This document shows positions 44,886-54,983 of a stretch of 64,000 nt of DNA, in pieces. The position numbers and the translations under genes were made by a program. Every line of letters starts with the position of its first letter. The first letter of the stretch is position 1. This stretch comes from Candidatus Soleaferrea massiliensis AP7. GTDB lineage: Bacteria; Bacillota; Clostridia; Oscillospirales; Ruminococcaceae. Below the pieces are notes generated by a model. That model ran no database searches and had not been told where the DNA came from. It saw only the letters and a program-made list of their open reading frames with translations. The stretch is taken from assembly GCF_000820765.1 (NCBI RefSeq), contig NZ_CCYH01000021.1:62001-126000 (forward strand), in the 5' to 3' direction.

Positions 44886-44919
44886 GGCCGGCGCATATCA
44901 GTATTCTTATGCGCCGGCC
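44886..44919. other. GC-rich perfect hairpin upstream of ygiQ
   Basis: Perfect 12-bp stem GGCCGGCGCATA (44886-44897) with 44908-44919. The only T-rich flank is on the plus strand, where no gene precedes it; on the minus strand it lies in the ygiQ leader, 26 bp before the start codon. Confidence 0.55.
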
Positions 44920-45092
44920 TGTTGTTTCTTTGTTATCTGCCGGTTTGGTTCAGTCTTCGTCCGTACGGCGCAGGGCTGTCCGGAACAAATGTCATGGATG
45001 AATGTTTTATCCTTGTACAGACGGACCGCACATCCTGTAGATTATCTCCATGCTTGATGCAGGAGATCGAGTATCATCTGGTCCGTCGCATG

Positions 45093-45187
45093 TATCGAAA
45101 CCACAGTGATAAAATAACGTCATTTCATGATGTATCGAAACCACGGTGATAGGATTTATTTCCATAGTATATCAAAACCACAGTGAT
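45093..45187. repeat. Three ~18-bp direct repeats at 37-40-bp spacing
   Basis: TATCGAAACCACAGTGAT at 45093, TATCGAAACCACGGTGAT at 45133 and TATCAAAACCACAGTGAT at 45170, just downstream of ftsK. The segments between them are similar (TTATTTCCAT / ACGTCATTTCATG). Confidence 0.7.
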
Positions 45188-45206
45188 TAGGACAGTATCA
45201 TTTCCA

Positions 45207-47630
45207 TTACGAAAGTGAATCGCCGGAGGTAAAGCCCATCTCCAGGAACTGCTGGCGGTTGATCAGCACCTCACGCGGCCGGTTGCCGTCCAGCGGGCCG
45301 ATGATGCCGCGGGATTCCATTTCGTCGACCAGGCTGGCCGCCCGGGCATATCCCACGCGCATCTTGCGCTGCAGCATCGACGTGGAAATCTGTCCCAGCT
45401 CGACGGCGCACTCGATGGCCTTGGGGAGCAGATCGTCGCTTTCGCTGCTGGCAGGCGCGGAATTTGCGGAGCCGCGCTTCTCCTTGGGCTGTACGGCGCG
45501 CTTCTCAATCTCTTCCATGATCTGTTCGTCATACAGCGCCTGCTCGCCGTTCTTGATGTAGTCGACGACCTTCTCGACCTCCCCGTCGGTGACGAAGCAG
45601 CCCTGGATGCGCACCGGCTTGGAGTAGCCGACCGGGAAGAACAGCATGTCGCCGCGTCCGAGCAGCTTTTCCGCGCCGGAGGAATCCAGGATGGTTCTGG
45701 AGTCGACCTGCGAGGAGACGGCGAACGCGATGCGCGACGGAATGTTCGCCTTAATGACGCCGGTGATGACGTCGACCGACGGGCGCTGGGTCGCAATGAC
45801 CAGATGCATGCCCGCGGCGCGCGCCATCTGCGCCAGGCGGCAGATGGCGTCCTCGACCTCGTTCGGCGCCGCCATCATCAGGTCGGACAGCTCGTCGATA
45901 ATGATCACGATCTGCGGCAGCGGGTTGATCGGCAGATCCTCCCGCTGGCTCAGCTTGTTGTATCCGTTCAGGTCGCGCACGCCGTTTTCAGCAAACAGCT
46001 TGTAGCGGTTGAGCATCTCGTTGACCGCCCAATTGAGCGATCCAGCCGCCTTTCTGGGATCGGTCACGACCGGCACCAGCAGATGCGGGATGCCGTTGTA
46101 GACGCCGAGCTCGACCACCTTCGGGTCGATCATCAGAAACCGCACCTCATCCGGTGAGGATTTGTACAGCAGGCTCAGGATGATCGAGTTGATGCAGACC
46201 GATTTACCGGAGCCGGTCGCGCCGGCGATCAGCACGTGCGGCATCTTCGCGATGTCCGCGACGCAGACGCTGCCGCCGATATCCCGGCCGAGCGCGACGC
46301 TCAGCTTGCTTCTCGCCTGCAGGAATTCGCGCGAGCCGATGACCTCGCTGATGCGGACCATGCTGACATGCTTGTTCGGCACCTCGATGCCGACCGCCGA
46401 CTTGTTGGGGATCGGCGCCTCGATGCGCACGCCGGCCGCCGCGAGATTCAGCGCGATGTCGTCGGAAAGGTTGGTGATCTTGCTGATTTTCACACCGACC
46501 GACGGCTGCAGTTCATACCGCGTGACGGCCGGACCCTTCGATATATTGACAATCCGCGTCTCCACGCCGAAGCTCTTGAGCGTGTCGACCAGCCGCGACG
46601 CGCTGGCCTTCAGTTCCTCGCTGGTGCCCTGCTCATTGACCGGCTTCGCCTCCTTCAGGATGCTGATCGGCGGCTTGTTGTAGACGCTCTGGACGTTTTC
46701 AGGCGGCTTTGTTTCCTCGCGCTGCACCGCCCTGGCGGTTTCCTGTTTGACCTCTTCGCTCTGCTTGACCGCCTTGCTGACCAGCTCGTCGATCGGCGGC
46801 GTAGGCGTCGGGGTGGTGAATGCCGCGTCCTCATCGCCTTTCTGTTTGCGCCGGAAACGGCCCATATGTTCTTCGTGTTCTTTTTTCGCGGCTTCGAGGA
46901 TATCCTCGACCGACCCCTTGTCCGACTGCACCGGATGAACCGGATAAGCGTCGCCGTTCTCATCGATTTCGACGTCGATGTTGAACTTCTTCTTTTTCTC
47001 CTTGACGAAATGCGGCGCGACCTTCTGTTCGACCTTTTTGACCGGCTTCATCGCGGCGCGCAGGAACTGAATCAGCGTCCGGCCGGTCAGCACCATGATC
47101 AGCACGAACAGCAGCAGGATGTTCACGATGATCGCGCCGGCCTTGCCGAACAGCGCGTGGAACGAGATGCCGGTGATCAGCGACGCGACGCCGCCGCCGC
47201 GCAGCGATACGCCCGCGCGGTAAAGGTTGCTGATCTGTTCCAGAAAGCCGTTGCCCTGCAGCTGCCCGTTAAAGAACAGCTGGATCAGCCCGCACAGTGC
47301 GAGCAGCGTGGCAAACGCCAGCCAGAGCCTGGGACCGGCCGATCCGACCTCCTTTTCCATCGCCAGCAGCACCGCGACATAGATCAGAATCGGCGCAATT
47401 ATGTACGAACAGATGCCAAAGGTGCCCAGCACCATCTGATGAAAGAAATTCCAGACGCTCTGCCCGGCGATCAAGGTCAGGAAGAAGAACAGAATGCCCA
47501 CGGCGAACAGCACGATGGATGAGATCTGCCGCCGCATCTTGTTCTGCTGGGGTTTTTGCGGCTCTTTTTTTTTGAGAACCGGGCCTTTGCTTCGGGCCTT
47601 TTGGGTTGACGGCTTTTTTCGGGATGCCAA
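45207..47630 (-). CDS. ftsK: FtsK/SpoIIIE DNA translocase
   Basis: 807 residues from TTG 47630, placed 8-9 bp after GGAGGTG; a GTG at 47639 is too close to it. Four N-terminal membrane helices, a charged linker (about 200-330), then the motor with Walker [16 protein letters not shown], Walker [14 protein letters not shown] and the C-terminal winged-helix gamma domain ([23 protein letters not shown]). It pumps chromosomal DNA across the division or spore septum. Preceded by tepA-ylzJ, the same order as around B. subtilis spoIIIE. Confidence 0.95.
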   Translation of the reverse strand: MASRKKPSTQKARSKGPVLKKKEPQKPQQNKMRRQISSIVLFAVGILFFFLTLIAGQSVWNFFHQMVLGTFGICSYIIAPILIYVAVLLAMEKEVGSAGPRLWLAFATLLALCGLIQLFFNGQLQGNGFLEQISNLYRAGVSLRGGGVASLITGISFHALFGKAGAIIVNILLLFVLIMVLTGRTLIQFLRAAMKPVKKVEQKVAPHFVKEKKKKFNIDVEIDENGDAYPVHPVQSDKGSVEDILEAAKKEHEEHMGRFRRKQKGDEDAAFTTPTPTPPIDELVSKAVKQSEEVKQETARAVQREETKPPENVQSVYNKPPISILKEAKPVNEQGTSEELKASASRLVDTLKSFGVETRIVNISKGPAVTRYELQPSVGVKISKITNLSDDIALNLAAAGVRIEAPIPNKSAVGIEVPNKHVSMVRISEVIGSREFLQARSKLSVALGRDIGGSVCVADIAKMPHVLIAGATGSGKSVCINSIILSLLYKSSPDEVRFLMIDPKVVELGVYNGIPHLLVPVVTDPRKAAGSLNWAVNEMLNRYKLFAENGVRDLNGYNKLSQREDLPINPLPQIVIIIDELSDLMMAAPNEVEDAICRLAQMARAAGMHLVIATQRPSVDVITGVIKANIPSRIAFAVSSQVDSRTILDSSGAEKLLGRGDMLFFPVGYSKPVRIQGCFVTDGEVEKVVDYIKNGEQALYDEQIMEEIEKRAVQPKEKRGSANSAPASSESDDLLPKAIECAVELGQISTSMLQRKMRVGYARAASLVDEMESRGIIGPLDGNRPREVLINRQQFLEMGFTSGDSLS

Positions 47631-47727
47631 TGCGCCCACACCTCCATATACTTACGATGATGATATCCCTATGTATGAGAACTGCGGCAAAAGCGCTTCC
47701 TTCTGCCGCAGAGATGGTCTTTCTGTT

Positions 47728-47931
47728 TTAATGACGGTCTTGATACGTCCTGCCGGGGCTGTACTGGTCGTCCAGATACATCTTGGGATCGGTGGAGATC
47801 AGCCGGACGACCTTGTACCCATCGTCCTGTTTGCACATCTCCAGCATGCCGCCGGTGATGTTTTTAAATTCGGTTTTTGCTTCCTCGGCCGGATAGCTCA
47901 ACAGCTCGATGGGAACCACCGTGTAGAGCAT
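47728..47931 (-). CDS. ylzJ: YlzJ-like small protein
   Basis: 67 residues. MLYTVVPIELLSYP, then YKVVRLISTDPKMYLDDQYSPG, matches the YlzJ family. ATG preceded by GGGAGGGA, 2 bp after tepA ends, so cotranscribed. In B. subtilis ylzJ sits between tepA and spoIIIE, exactly as here. Function unknown, though the conserved linkage suggests a sporulation or protein-quality role. Confidence 0.85.
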   Translation of the reverse strand: MLYTVVPIELLSYPAEEAKTEFKNITGGMLEMCKQDDGYKVVRLISTDPKMYLDDQYSPGRTYQDRH

Positions 47932-47933
47932 GG

Positions 47934-49658
47934 TTATCCCTCCCAGTCTTCGAAGTCGGAGATAATCTCCGGTTCAATTTCATGGATGGCGGCATATTCC
48001 AGCATCTCCTCTGACAGCGCGCGCGGGTCGGTCTGGGTCTGTTCGGTGCCCTGCTCAGCCGGCTTCACCGCATACGGGGAAATGGAAGACGCCGCAGGCT
48101 CCTGCTTCAGCGCACCCGCTTTTGGCGTAAGGATTTCGGAAACCGTGTCGGCTTTGTTCTCCATGCCCCAACTCGCCGAAGAAGAACCAGGGAGTTGGGA
48201 GGATAAGGAGCCGTCATATCTGTCCGGTTTTATATGACTCGATGCGGTATGCCGCGCCGTGTCAGCGCTTTTCAGGGATTCGGATACGGCAGCCGGCATA
48301 AACGGCTCCGCCGCGTCGTCCAAAGCCCGCGCCTTTGCGCCCACCCAATAGGAGGTGTATGAATCCGGTGTCTCGTTGACATTCTGTCTCAGCACCGCGA
48401 CAGGCTCGGGCGATGAGGACACAGCGTCATGAGAAACACCTCCGCTTTGACTGTCTGTATGCATGTCGGTATGATATGCTTCTGCGGCGGCCTTTCCAGC
48501 ACGATTTTCCTGTTGACTGTCCGCATGCGTGTTGATATGGTGCTGCTGGCTGATGCCCTGCACAGCATCAAAATTCCGCTTGTTTTCTATCTGTTCAGCA
48601 AGACCCATTTTTCCGCGGCTCCTGCCCGTTTGCTCCTGCCCGTATTTTTCTGTCTTCATATTGGCGGCTGGATTTTCGGCGGACGTCTTTGCGTTGCCGG
48701 ATTTCTCAGAGGAGTTCTTTTTGTTCCCGGATTTTTTGCCGCTTCGTGTAGAGGAAGCCTTGCCGTTTCCGGCATTCCTGCCTTTTTCATCTTTGGCGGC
48801 AGGTTCCTGTGTTTGTCCGGCGGTTTCGCCGCCATTCTGCTTATCGTCGGAAGCGGCAGCCGGATCTTCATTTTGCGGGTTCTGCGCCGTCTCATCAGCG
48901 TTCCGGCCTTTTTCCTGTTCCTGCTGCTCGTCGATCATCTCGTACAGGCAGTGGATGACGTCCTGTAAGGAACCCAGCTCGTCGATCAGCCCCTCCCGGA
49001 CCGCGTTCTCGCCGTCCAGCACGGTGCCGACATCCATGGCCAGTTCTCCGGTGGTCATCATCAGTTCTTTGAAGCGGTCGGCCGTGATGCCGGAATTCTG
49101 CGACACAAATTTGATGATGCGGTCCTGCATTTTTTCAAAATACGAGAAGGTCTGCGGCACGCCGAGCACCAGGCCGCTCATGCGGACCGGATGGATTGTC
49201 ATCGTCGCGCTCGGCGCGATGTAGGAGCGGCGGGCGCTGCACGCAAGCGGCACGCCGATGGAATGGCCGCCGCCCAGCACCAGCGATACGGTCGGCGTCT
49301 TCATGCCGGCCACCAGCTCGGCGATGGCAAGTCCCGCCTCGACATCCCCGCCGACGGTGTTCAGGATGATGATCAGCCCTTCGATGCGCGGGTCCTCTTC
49401 AATGGCGACCAGCGCGGGGATCACATGCTCATATTTGGTGGTCTTGTTCTGTGCGGGCAGGATGTAATGCCCTTCCACCTGTCCGATGATCGTCAGACAA
49501 TGGATGACATGCCTGCCGCGGGCGGCCGTGATCGAGCCGGTCTGCACAATCTGTTCGGTCTGTTCGCTGCTGCCGGTGTTTTCCGTATCATTTTCCTGTT
49601 CTGTATCGGGGGACGGCTGCTCATTGGGGTTGTGAAGATGGTTGTTTTCATTTGTCAT
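47934..49658 (-). CDS. tepA: TepA (ClpP-like serine protease) with long acidic low-complexity tail
   Basis: 574 residues, AGGAGGT before the ATG. Residues ~50-248 are the ClpP/crotonase-like domain: [29 protein letters not shown] with nucleophile S133, and TMTIHPVRM with H156. TepA proteins are normally about 245 residues; here ~325 further residues follow, rich in Glu, Gln, Asn, Ser and Ala without a recognisable domain. TepA of B. subtilis degrades spore small acid-soluble proteins and affects protein secretion. Operon: tepA-ylzJ-ftsK. Confidence 0.88.
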   Translation of the reverse strand: MTNENNHLHNPNEQPSPDTEQENDTENTGSSEQTEQIVQTGSITAARGRHVIHCLTIIGQVEGHYILPAQNKTTKYEHVIPALVAIEEDPRIEGLIIILNTVGGDVEAGLAIAELVAGMKTPTVSLVLGGGHSIGVPLACSARRSYIAPSATMTIHPVRMSGLVLGVPQTFSYFEKMQDRIIKFVSQNSGITADRFKELMMTTGELAMDVGTVLDGENAVREGLIDELGSLQDVIHCLYEMIDEQQEQEKGRNADETAQNPQNEDPAAASDDKQNGGETAGQTQEPAAKDEKGRNAGNGKASSTRSGKKSGNKKNSSEKSGNAKTSAENPAANMKTEKYGQEQTGRSRGKMGLAEQIENKRNFDAVQGISQQHHINTHADSQQENRAGKAAAEAYHTDMHTDSQSGGVSHDAVSSSPEPVAVLRQNVNETPDSYTSYWVGAKARALDDAAEPFMPAAVSESLKSADTARHTASSHIKPDRYDGSLSSQLPGSSSASWGMENKADTVSEILTPKAGALKQEPAASSISPYAVKPAEQGTEQTQTDPRALSEEMLEYAAIHEIEPEIISDFEDWEG

Positions 49659-49839
49659 CGTTTTTATACCTCCTGCCCGGTTTCAGGCACTGTATGTTTC
49701 TTTTTTTCCGGGGAAAAACACTACAGTATACTATCTGCAAAAAGAGCCGCAGATATACCAAAAGCCTCGGACGGATGAGCGGAAAAATGCAAAAATAGCA
49801 ATTGCCGGACTGCATAAAAACGATTTGCTCTAACAATTT

Positions 49840-49868
49840 ATTATAACAACCTTTGCAGTCGAATACAA
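49840..49868 (-). promoter_or_regulatory. Promoter of tepA-ylzJ-ftsK
   Basis: On the minus strand, TTGTAT (49868-49863), 17-bp spacer, TATAAT (49845-49840), about 180 bp upstream of tepA. Confidence 0.65.
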
Positions 49869-49930
49869 GTTTATTTTTAACCTGAATTTATACATTCTTT
49901 AACTTTTCTTCGCATTTCATCTACTTTAAT

Positions 49931-49948
49931 CCGTTAAAATGTTGACAA
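49931..49948. promoter_or_regulatory. Rex-operator-like site overlapping the acn -35 box
   Basis: CCGTTAAAATGTTGACAA fits TTGTTAA-N4-TTAACAA, the clostridial Rex consensus, at 11 of 14 fixed positions with exact 4-bp spacing. It covers the TTGACA of the acn promoter; rex itself is encoded downstream at 53431. Confidence 0.4.
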
Positions 49949-49971
49949 TAAATAGGTGCGTGTTGTACAAT
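49942..49971 (+). promoter_or_regulatory. Promoter of acn
   Basis: TTGACA (49942-49947), 18-bp spacer, TACAAT (49966-49971). Confidence 0.7.
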
Positions 49972-50042
49972 GGTACCGAAAGTCATTGGGCTGTCCAGTG
50001 CTGAGCGCACGGCGGCCCGGCAAAGCAGAAAGGGGCAAAAAA

Positions 50043-51974
50043 ATGGGATATACTTTGGCTCAGAAAATTATCAAAAACCATCTGGTCGACGGTGAAATGA
50101 CCGTCGGCAGCGAGATCGGCCTGAAAATAGACCAGACGCTGACACAGGACGCGACCGGCACCATGGCATACCTCGAATTCGAAGCGATGGGCGTGCCGCG
50201 GGTCAAAACCGAGCGCTCCGTTGCATATATCGACCACAACACCCTGCAGTCGGGCTTCGAAAACGCGGACGACCACCGTTTCATCGGCTCGGTCGCGAAG
50301 AAGCACGGCATCTACTTCTCCCGTCCGGGCAACGGCATCTGCCATCAGGTTCATCTGGAACGCTTCGGCAAGCCGGGCAAGACGCTCATCGGCTCGGACA
50401 GCCACACCCCGACCGGCGGCGGCATCGGCATGCTGGCGTTCGGCGCGGGCGGCCTGGATGTCGCGGTCGCGATGGGCGGCGGCGCTTATTACATCGCGAT
50501 GCCGAAGATGGTCAAGGTCAACCTGACCGGAAAACTGAACGACTGGGTTGCCGCGAAGGATATCATCCTCGAGGTGCTGCGCCGGCTGACCGTCAAGGGC
50601 GGCGTCGGCAAAATCATCGAATACACCGGCGAAGGCGTGAAGACCCTGAGCGTGCCGCAGCGCGCGACCATTACGAACATGGGCGCGGAGCTGGGCGCGA
50701 CGACCTCGGTCTTCCCGTCCGATGAAATTACCAAAGAGTTCCTGCGGGCGCAGGGACGCGTCGGTGACTGGCAGGCGCTGTCGGCCGACGAGGACGCCGT
50801 ATACGACGAGGTTCTGGAGATCAATCTTTCTGAGCTTGAGCCGCTGGTTGCCTGTCCGCACATGCCGGACAACGTCAAGGCGGTTTCGGAGATTGCGGGC
50901 ATGAAGGTCGACCAGGTCTGCATCGGCTCCTGCACCAACTCCTCCTACACCGACCTGATGACCGTCGCGAGCATCTTAAAGGGCAAAACCGTACATCCGG
51001 ATGTGTCCCTCTCGATCGCGCCGGGTTCCAAGCAGGTCTTCAATATGCTCGCGCAGAACGGCGCGCTGGCCGACCTGATCGCCTCGGGCGCGAGGATTCT
51101 CGAAAGCGCCTGCGGACCGTGCATCGGCATGGGCCAGTCCCCGAACTCTGCCGGCATCTCGCTGCGGACCTTCAACCGCAACTTTGAGGGCCGTTCCGGC
51201 ACCAAGGACGCGGGCGTCTACCTGCTCTCGCCGGAGACCGCGGCCGTTTCCGCCCTGAGAGGCGTGCTGACCGACCCGACCACGATGGGCGAAGCGCCGA
51301 GGATCGAGATGCCGAAGGCGTTTTTGATCAACGACAACATGATCGTCGAGCCGGAAAGCGAAGAGAATATGCAGTCGGTCGTCGTCCTGCGCGGACCGAA
51401 CATCAAGGAATTCCCGGCATCCGACGAGCTTGCCGAGAACATCGGCGCGGACGTGCTTTTGAAGGTCGGCGACAACATCACGACCGACCACATCATGCCG
51501 GCCGGCGCAAAGCTGCTGCCGTACCGTTCGAACATTCCGCAGCTCTCGAACTACTGCTTCACCGCCTGTGACGAGGAATTCCCGGCACGCGCAAAGAAAG
51601 CGGGCAAGGGCATCATCGTCGGCGGCTCGAACTATGGACAGGGCTCCTCGCGCGAGCACGCGGCGCTCGTGCCGCTGTACCTCGGCATCAAGGCGGTCGT
51701 GGCCAAGAGCTTCGCGAGAATCCACCGCGCAAACCTGATCAACGCCGGCATCCTGCCGCTGGTCTTCAAAAACGAAGCGGACTACGATGCAGTCGAGCTG
51801 GGCGACAGCCTGACACTGGATAACATCCGCCGGCACGTTGTGAACGACGAACCGATCATCCTGCGCAATGAAACCAGGGGCAAAGACATTGAAGTTACCT
51901 GCGAGCTGTCCGGCCGTCAGAAGGATATTCTGCTGGCTGGCGGCCTGCTGAACTATACAAGGGACAAAGCGTAA
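50043..51974 (+). CDS. acn: Aconitate hydratase
   Basis: 643 residues from ATG 50043 (AAAGGGG upstream; the frame is open back to 49956). It is the short aconitase type (TIGR01342-like). 4Fe-4S ligands lie in CIGSCTNSSYTDL and ESACGPCIGMGQ; the C-terminal swivel domain has DNITTDHIMPAG and GGSNYGQGSSREHAALVP. It isomerises citrate to isocitrate. icd follows 173 bp downstream; together they make 2-oxoglutarate for glutamate synthesis in a fermenter with an incomplete TCA cycle (inference). Confidence 0.94.
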   Translation: MGYTLAQKIIKNHLVDGEMTVGSEIGLKIDQTLTQDATGTMAYLEFEAMGVPRVKTERSVAYIDHNTLQSGFENADDHRFIGSVAKKHGIYFSRPGNGICHQVHLERFGKPGKTLIGSDSHTPTGGGIGMLAFGAGGLDVAVAMGGGAYYIAMPKMVKVNLTGKLNDWVAAKDIILEVLRRLTVKGGVGKIIEYTGEGVKTLSVPQRATITNMGAELGATTSVFPSDEITKEFLRAQGRVGDWQALSADEDAVYDEVLEINLSELEPLVACPHMPDNVKAVSEIAGMKVDQVCIGSCTNSSYTDLMTVASILKGKTVHPDVSLSIAPGSKQVFNMLAQNGALADLIASGARILESACGPCIGMGQSPNSAGISLRTFNRNFEGRSGTKDAGVYLLSPETAAVSALRGVLTDPTTMGEAPRIEMPKAFLINDNMIVEPESEENMQSVVVLRGPNIKEFPASDELAENIGADVLLKVGDNITTDHIMPAGAKLLPYRSNIPQLSNYCFTACDEEFPARAKKAGKGIIVGGSNYGQGSSREHAALVPLYLGIKAVVAKSFARIHRANLINAGILPLVFKNEADYDAVELGDSLTLDNIRRHVVNDEPIILRNETRGKDIEVTCELSGRQKDILLAGGLLNYTRDKA

Positions 51975-52147
51975 AGGCTTTGTTCCCAGCCATGTAAACG
52001 GGAATAGAGAAACGCCTTTTCGGTCACGATATCATTGCGGCCGGTCTGAAGGCTCAAGCCATCTCCCGCCAACACACGAACACGGTCGGCGGAAAGGGCA
52101 AAGGCCTTCCCCGGCCGCCCAACAAAAAGGATACGGAGGGAAAATCC

Positions 52148-53308
52148 ATGGAAAATAAAGTGAGCGTTGCCGCTGAAAAATTTGCCAGGCTGATCGAAGC
52201 GCAGCTGGCCCGCGTCGAGAAGATGAAGGCGCAGAAGGATTTTGTCAACTACGAGGAACTGGACCAGATCATCATCGGCGTCTGCGGCGGCGACGGCATC
52301 GGCCCGATCATCACCCATGAGGCGCAGCGGGTGCTTTCCTACCTGCTCAAAGGGGATGTCGAGAAGGGCAGAATCGTCTTCAAGGTCATCGACGGCCTGA
52401 CCATCGAGAACCGCGTCAAGGCGAACAAGGCCATCCCGGACGATGTTCTTGAGGAACTCAAGAGCTGCCATGTCATCCTGAAAGGCCCGACCACGACCCC
52501 GCGCGCCGGCGATCCGTGGCCGAACATCGAAAGCGCGAACGTCGCCATGAGAAAGGAACTCGACCTGTTCGCCAATGTGCGCCCGGTCAAGATTCCGGAG
52601 CAGGGCATCGACTGGACCTTCTTCCGTGAGAACACCGAGGGCGCCTACACGATGGGTTCTTCTGGCATTGAGGTGGACGACGAGGTCGCGTTCGACTTCA
52701 CGCTGACCACGACCGAGGGAACCGAGCGCATCGCGCGGCTTGCCTACGACTATGCGAAGAAGAACGGCAAGAACCGCGTTTCGATTGTCACCAAGGCGAA
52801 CGTTGTCAAGACGACCGACGGCAAGTTCTTAAAGCTCTGCCAGAATGTCGGTAAGGAATACCCGGACATCCAGACCGATGACTGGTACATCGACATCATG
52901 ACCGCGAAGCTGATTGACGAGAAGCGCAGAAGAGATTTCCAGGTTATGATCCTGCCGAACCTCTACGGCGACATCATCACCGACGAAGCCGCGGAGATGC
53001 AGGGCGGCGTCGGAACCGCCGGCAGCGCGAACCTTGGCAAGCGCTATGCGATGTTCGAGGCCATTCACGGCTCCGCGCCGCGCATGGTAAACGAAGGCCG
53101 CGGCCAGTACGCCGATCCGTGCTCGATGCTCAGAGCGTCCGTGCTGCTGCTGTCCCACATCGGCTATCAGGCCGAGGCGGATAAGCTCGAACGCGCGCTG
53201 GACAAGTGCATGTATGAGGAAAAGAAGCTGACCATCACCGGACGCGACACGGGCTGCACCTGTGAAGCTTTCGGCGACTATGTCATGTCGGTCATCGAAA
53301 CGTTATAA
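52148..53308 (+). CDS. icd: Isocitrate/isopropylmalate-family dehydrogenase, probably NAD+-isocitrate dehydrogenase
   Basis: 386 residues with GGAGGG upstream. Family motifs: GVCGGDGIGPIITHEA, LKGPTTTPRAGDPWPNIESANVAMRKELDLFANVRP, FFRENTEGAYTMG, NLYGDIITDEAAEMQGGVGTAGSANLG and the HGSAPRM loop. Placement after aconitase supports isocitrate rather than isopropylmalate as substrate. The N-terminal ~45 residues are a helical extension before the core. A weak hairpin follows at 53330-53359. Confidence 0.88.
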   Translation: MENKVSVAAEKFARLIEAQLARVEKMKAQKDFVNYEELDQIIIGVCGGDGIGPIITHEAQRVLSYLLKGDVEKGRIVFKVIDGLTIENRVKANKAIPDDVLEELKSCHVILKGPTTTPRAGDPWPNIESANVAMRKELDLFANVRPVKIPEQGIDWTFFRENTEGAYTMGSSGIEVDDEVAFDFTLTTTEGTERIARLAYDYAKKNGKNRVSIVTKANVVKTTDGKFLKLCQNVGKEYPDIQTDDWYIDIMTAKLIDEKRRRDFQVMILPNLYGDIITDEAAEMQGGVGTAGSANLGKRYAMFEAIHGSAPRMVNEGRGQYADPCSMLRASVLLLSHIGYQAEADKLERALDKCMYEEKKLTITGRDTGCTCEAFGDYVMSVIETL

Positions 53309-53329
53309 ACCACTGATGATGAAAGACCT

Positions 53330-53359
53330 CCCATTTACGGCCGTTCGGCTGTAAATGGG
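53330..53359 (+). terminator. Hairpin after icd
   Basis: Stem CCCATTTAC/GTAAATGGG (53330-53338, 53351-53359), followed by CGTCTTTG; a weak terminator. Confidence 0.5.
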
Positions 53360-53430
53360 CGTCTTTGCAGGATATCAGAATTCATTGAGCGGCATAGATT
53401 CATCTAAGAATACCGCAGATGGGGGTACAT

Positions 53431-54069
53431 ATGCCTAAAGATCAAAATGTTTCTCTTTCGGTTATACGCCGCCTGCCCCGGTACTACCGTTTTCTCGGGG
53501 AGCTTCTCAGAAACGGCGTGGAGCGTATATCCTCGAAGGAGCTGTCTGCACGCATGGGGCTGACCGCCTCACAGATCAGACAGGACTTGAACTGCTTCGG
53601 CGGTTTTGGACAACAGGGATACGGCTACAACATCTCCGCGCTCTATGTGGAGATCGGAAACATCCTGGGTATCAACAAAGGGTTTGAAACCATCCTGATC
53701 GGAGCCGGAAATCTGGGACGCGCGATCACCAAGCACATGAACTTCGAAAAGATCGGATTTCATCTGGCGGGTATATTTGATGTCGATCCACACATCATAG
53801 GACAGAGGATTATAGGTCTCACCATTCAAAATATCGACAATCTGGACAGCTTCTGCAAACAGCATCATCCGGTTGTGGCGGTGCTCTGCGTACCGCAGCA
53901 GACGGCGCGCGATCTGGCGAATCATCTTGTGGAACTGGGCGTCAAGGGATTCTGGAACTTCTCTCACTACGACCTGACCGTCGATTTCGAAAACGTGATT
54001 GTGGAGAACGTGCATCTCGGCGACAGCCTGATGACGCTTTGCTACCGCGTCAATGAGCTGATTGGATGA
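53431..54069 (+). CDS. rex: Redox-sensing transcriptional repressor Rex
   Basis: 212 residues from ATG 53431 (GGGGGT 5 bp upstream; an ATG at 53419 is less likely). N-terminal winged helix: VSLSVIRRLPRYYRFL and SARMGLTASQIRQDLNCFGGFGQQGYGY. C-terminal NAD(H)-binding domain with GAGNLG at 91-96 and GIFDVDP. Rex leaves DNA when NADH/NAD+ is high, derepressing fermentation genes. It lies behind acn-icd, and a Rex-like site overlaps the acn promoter. Confidence 0.95.
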   Translation: MPKDQNVSLSVIRRLPRYYRFLGELLRNGVERISSKELSARMGLTASQIRQDLNCFGGFGQQGYGYNISALYVEIGNILGINKGFETILIGAGNLGRAITKHMNFEKIGFHLAGIFDVDPHIIGQRIIGLTIQNIDNLDSFCKQHHPVVAVLCVPQQTARDLANHLVELGVKGFWNFSHYDLTVDFENVIVENVHLGDSLMTLCYRVNELIG

Positions 54070-54096
54070 GTGTTTGTCAAATAACGATCAAATTGG

Positions 54097-54131
54097 CAGT
54101 AGATACCTTGCATGGGTGTCTACTGTTTTTT
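54097..54131 (+). terminator. Intrinsic terminator of rex
   Basis: 11-bp stem CAGTAGATACC (54097-54107) with 54115-54125 (one T-G pair), then six Ts. Confidence 0.85.
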
Positions 54132-54391
54132 CACACGGGTTTGCCAACACATTTTTCCGGATTCGTGAGCGGATGCGGTATGCGTTCTCCGCTTTTTATA
54201 TGACAGTCCCTTATCATCTCAGGGATGCACCGCGTGAATTCTTTGCGGGAAGCTGCGGTTGATGCTGTTACCACATAATGTGTTCGTGAGATCAACTTGT
54301 ACAACCGCTTATTATATACTGTGTTCACTGAGATCATCGTGTACGGCGGCCCCTTCGCATAAGGCTGCTTTTTACAACAGGGAGGTGTCCG
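54132..54391. other. Intergenic stretch before the PAP2 gene
   Basis: No gene recognised. Two related segments about 49 bp apart (near 54280 and 54320) share TGTGTTC...GAGATCA and TGTAC...; their role is unclear. Confidence 0.35.
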
Positions 54392-54934
54392 ATGCTTCAA
54401 TATTTCGACCTGCCGATCCTGCAGTTTATCCGGACGCACATCGTTCATCCGGCGCTCGACCCGGTCATGTCGTTTCTGGATTTCCATGGATTCGGGATTC
54501 CGCTGTGCATCCTGATCGGCGCGGTGCTTCTGTGCATCCGCCGGACACGGAAGTACGGATTGATCTGTCTGGCCGCCGTCGCCGTAACCGGTCTTGTCAA
54601 TCTCGGCATCAAGGAGCTGGTTGCAAGGCCGCGCCCGTTCATCAGTCACGACCTTCCGCCGCTGATTCTGCCGCCGGTTGGGTATTCCTTCCCGTCCGGC
54701 CACACGCAGCAGGCGTTCACGGTTGCGACGGTGCTGCTGTTCGCCAACAAAAAGCTCGGCGTCATTGCGATGGCCGTCGCTTCGCTGGTTGGCTTTTCAA
54801 GGATGTATGTCGGCGTGCACTACCCGACCGACGTTCTGGTTGGCGCGCTGCTAGGCATCGCCATCGGATTTCTGGTCGACAGACTGATCGATTCCTGGCT
54901 GACACGCCGAAAACAAAGTCGTTCAGTCCGATGA
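54392..54934 (+). CDS. PAP2-family membrane phosphatase
   Basis: 180 residues, GGGAGGTG before the ATG. About five to six membrane helices. All three PAP2 motifs are present: KELVARPRP (KxxxxxxRP), PSGH, and SRMYVGVHYPTD (SRxxxxxHxxxD). It may dephosphorylate undecaprenyl pyrophosphate (BcrC type) or phosphatidylglycerol phosphate; a nearby uppS supports the first but does not prove it. The dispersed repeat begins right behind it. Confidence 0.88.
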   Translation: MLQYFDLPILQFIRTHIVHPALDPVMSFLDFHGFGIPLCILIGAVLLCIRRTRKYGLICLAAVAVTGLVNLGIKELVARPRPFISHDLPPLILPPVGYSFPSGHTQQAFTVATVLLFANKKLGVIAMAVASLVGFSRMYVGVHYPTDVLVGALLGIAIGFLVDRLIDSWLTRRKQSRSVR

Positions 54935-54983
54935 CATCTCCAGCATCCGCTTCCTATTTAACAGCAATGGCACTGGTCCTGAA

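Noticed and set aside
45093..45187. Possible short CRISPR array
   Set aside because: Only three imperfect 18-bp units, with spacers that resemble each other and no cas genes nearby; a tandem repeat explains it better.
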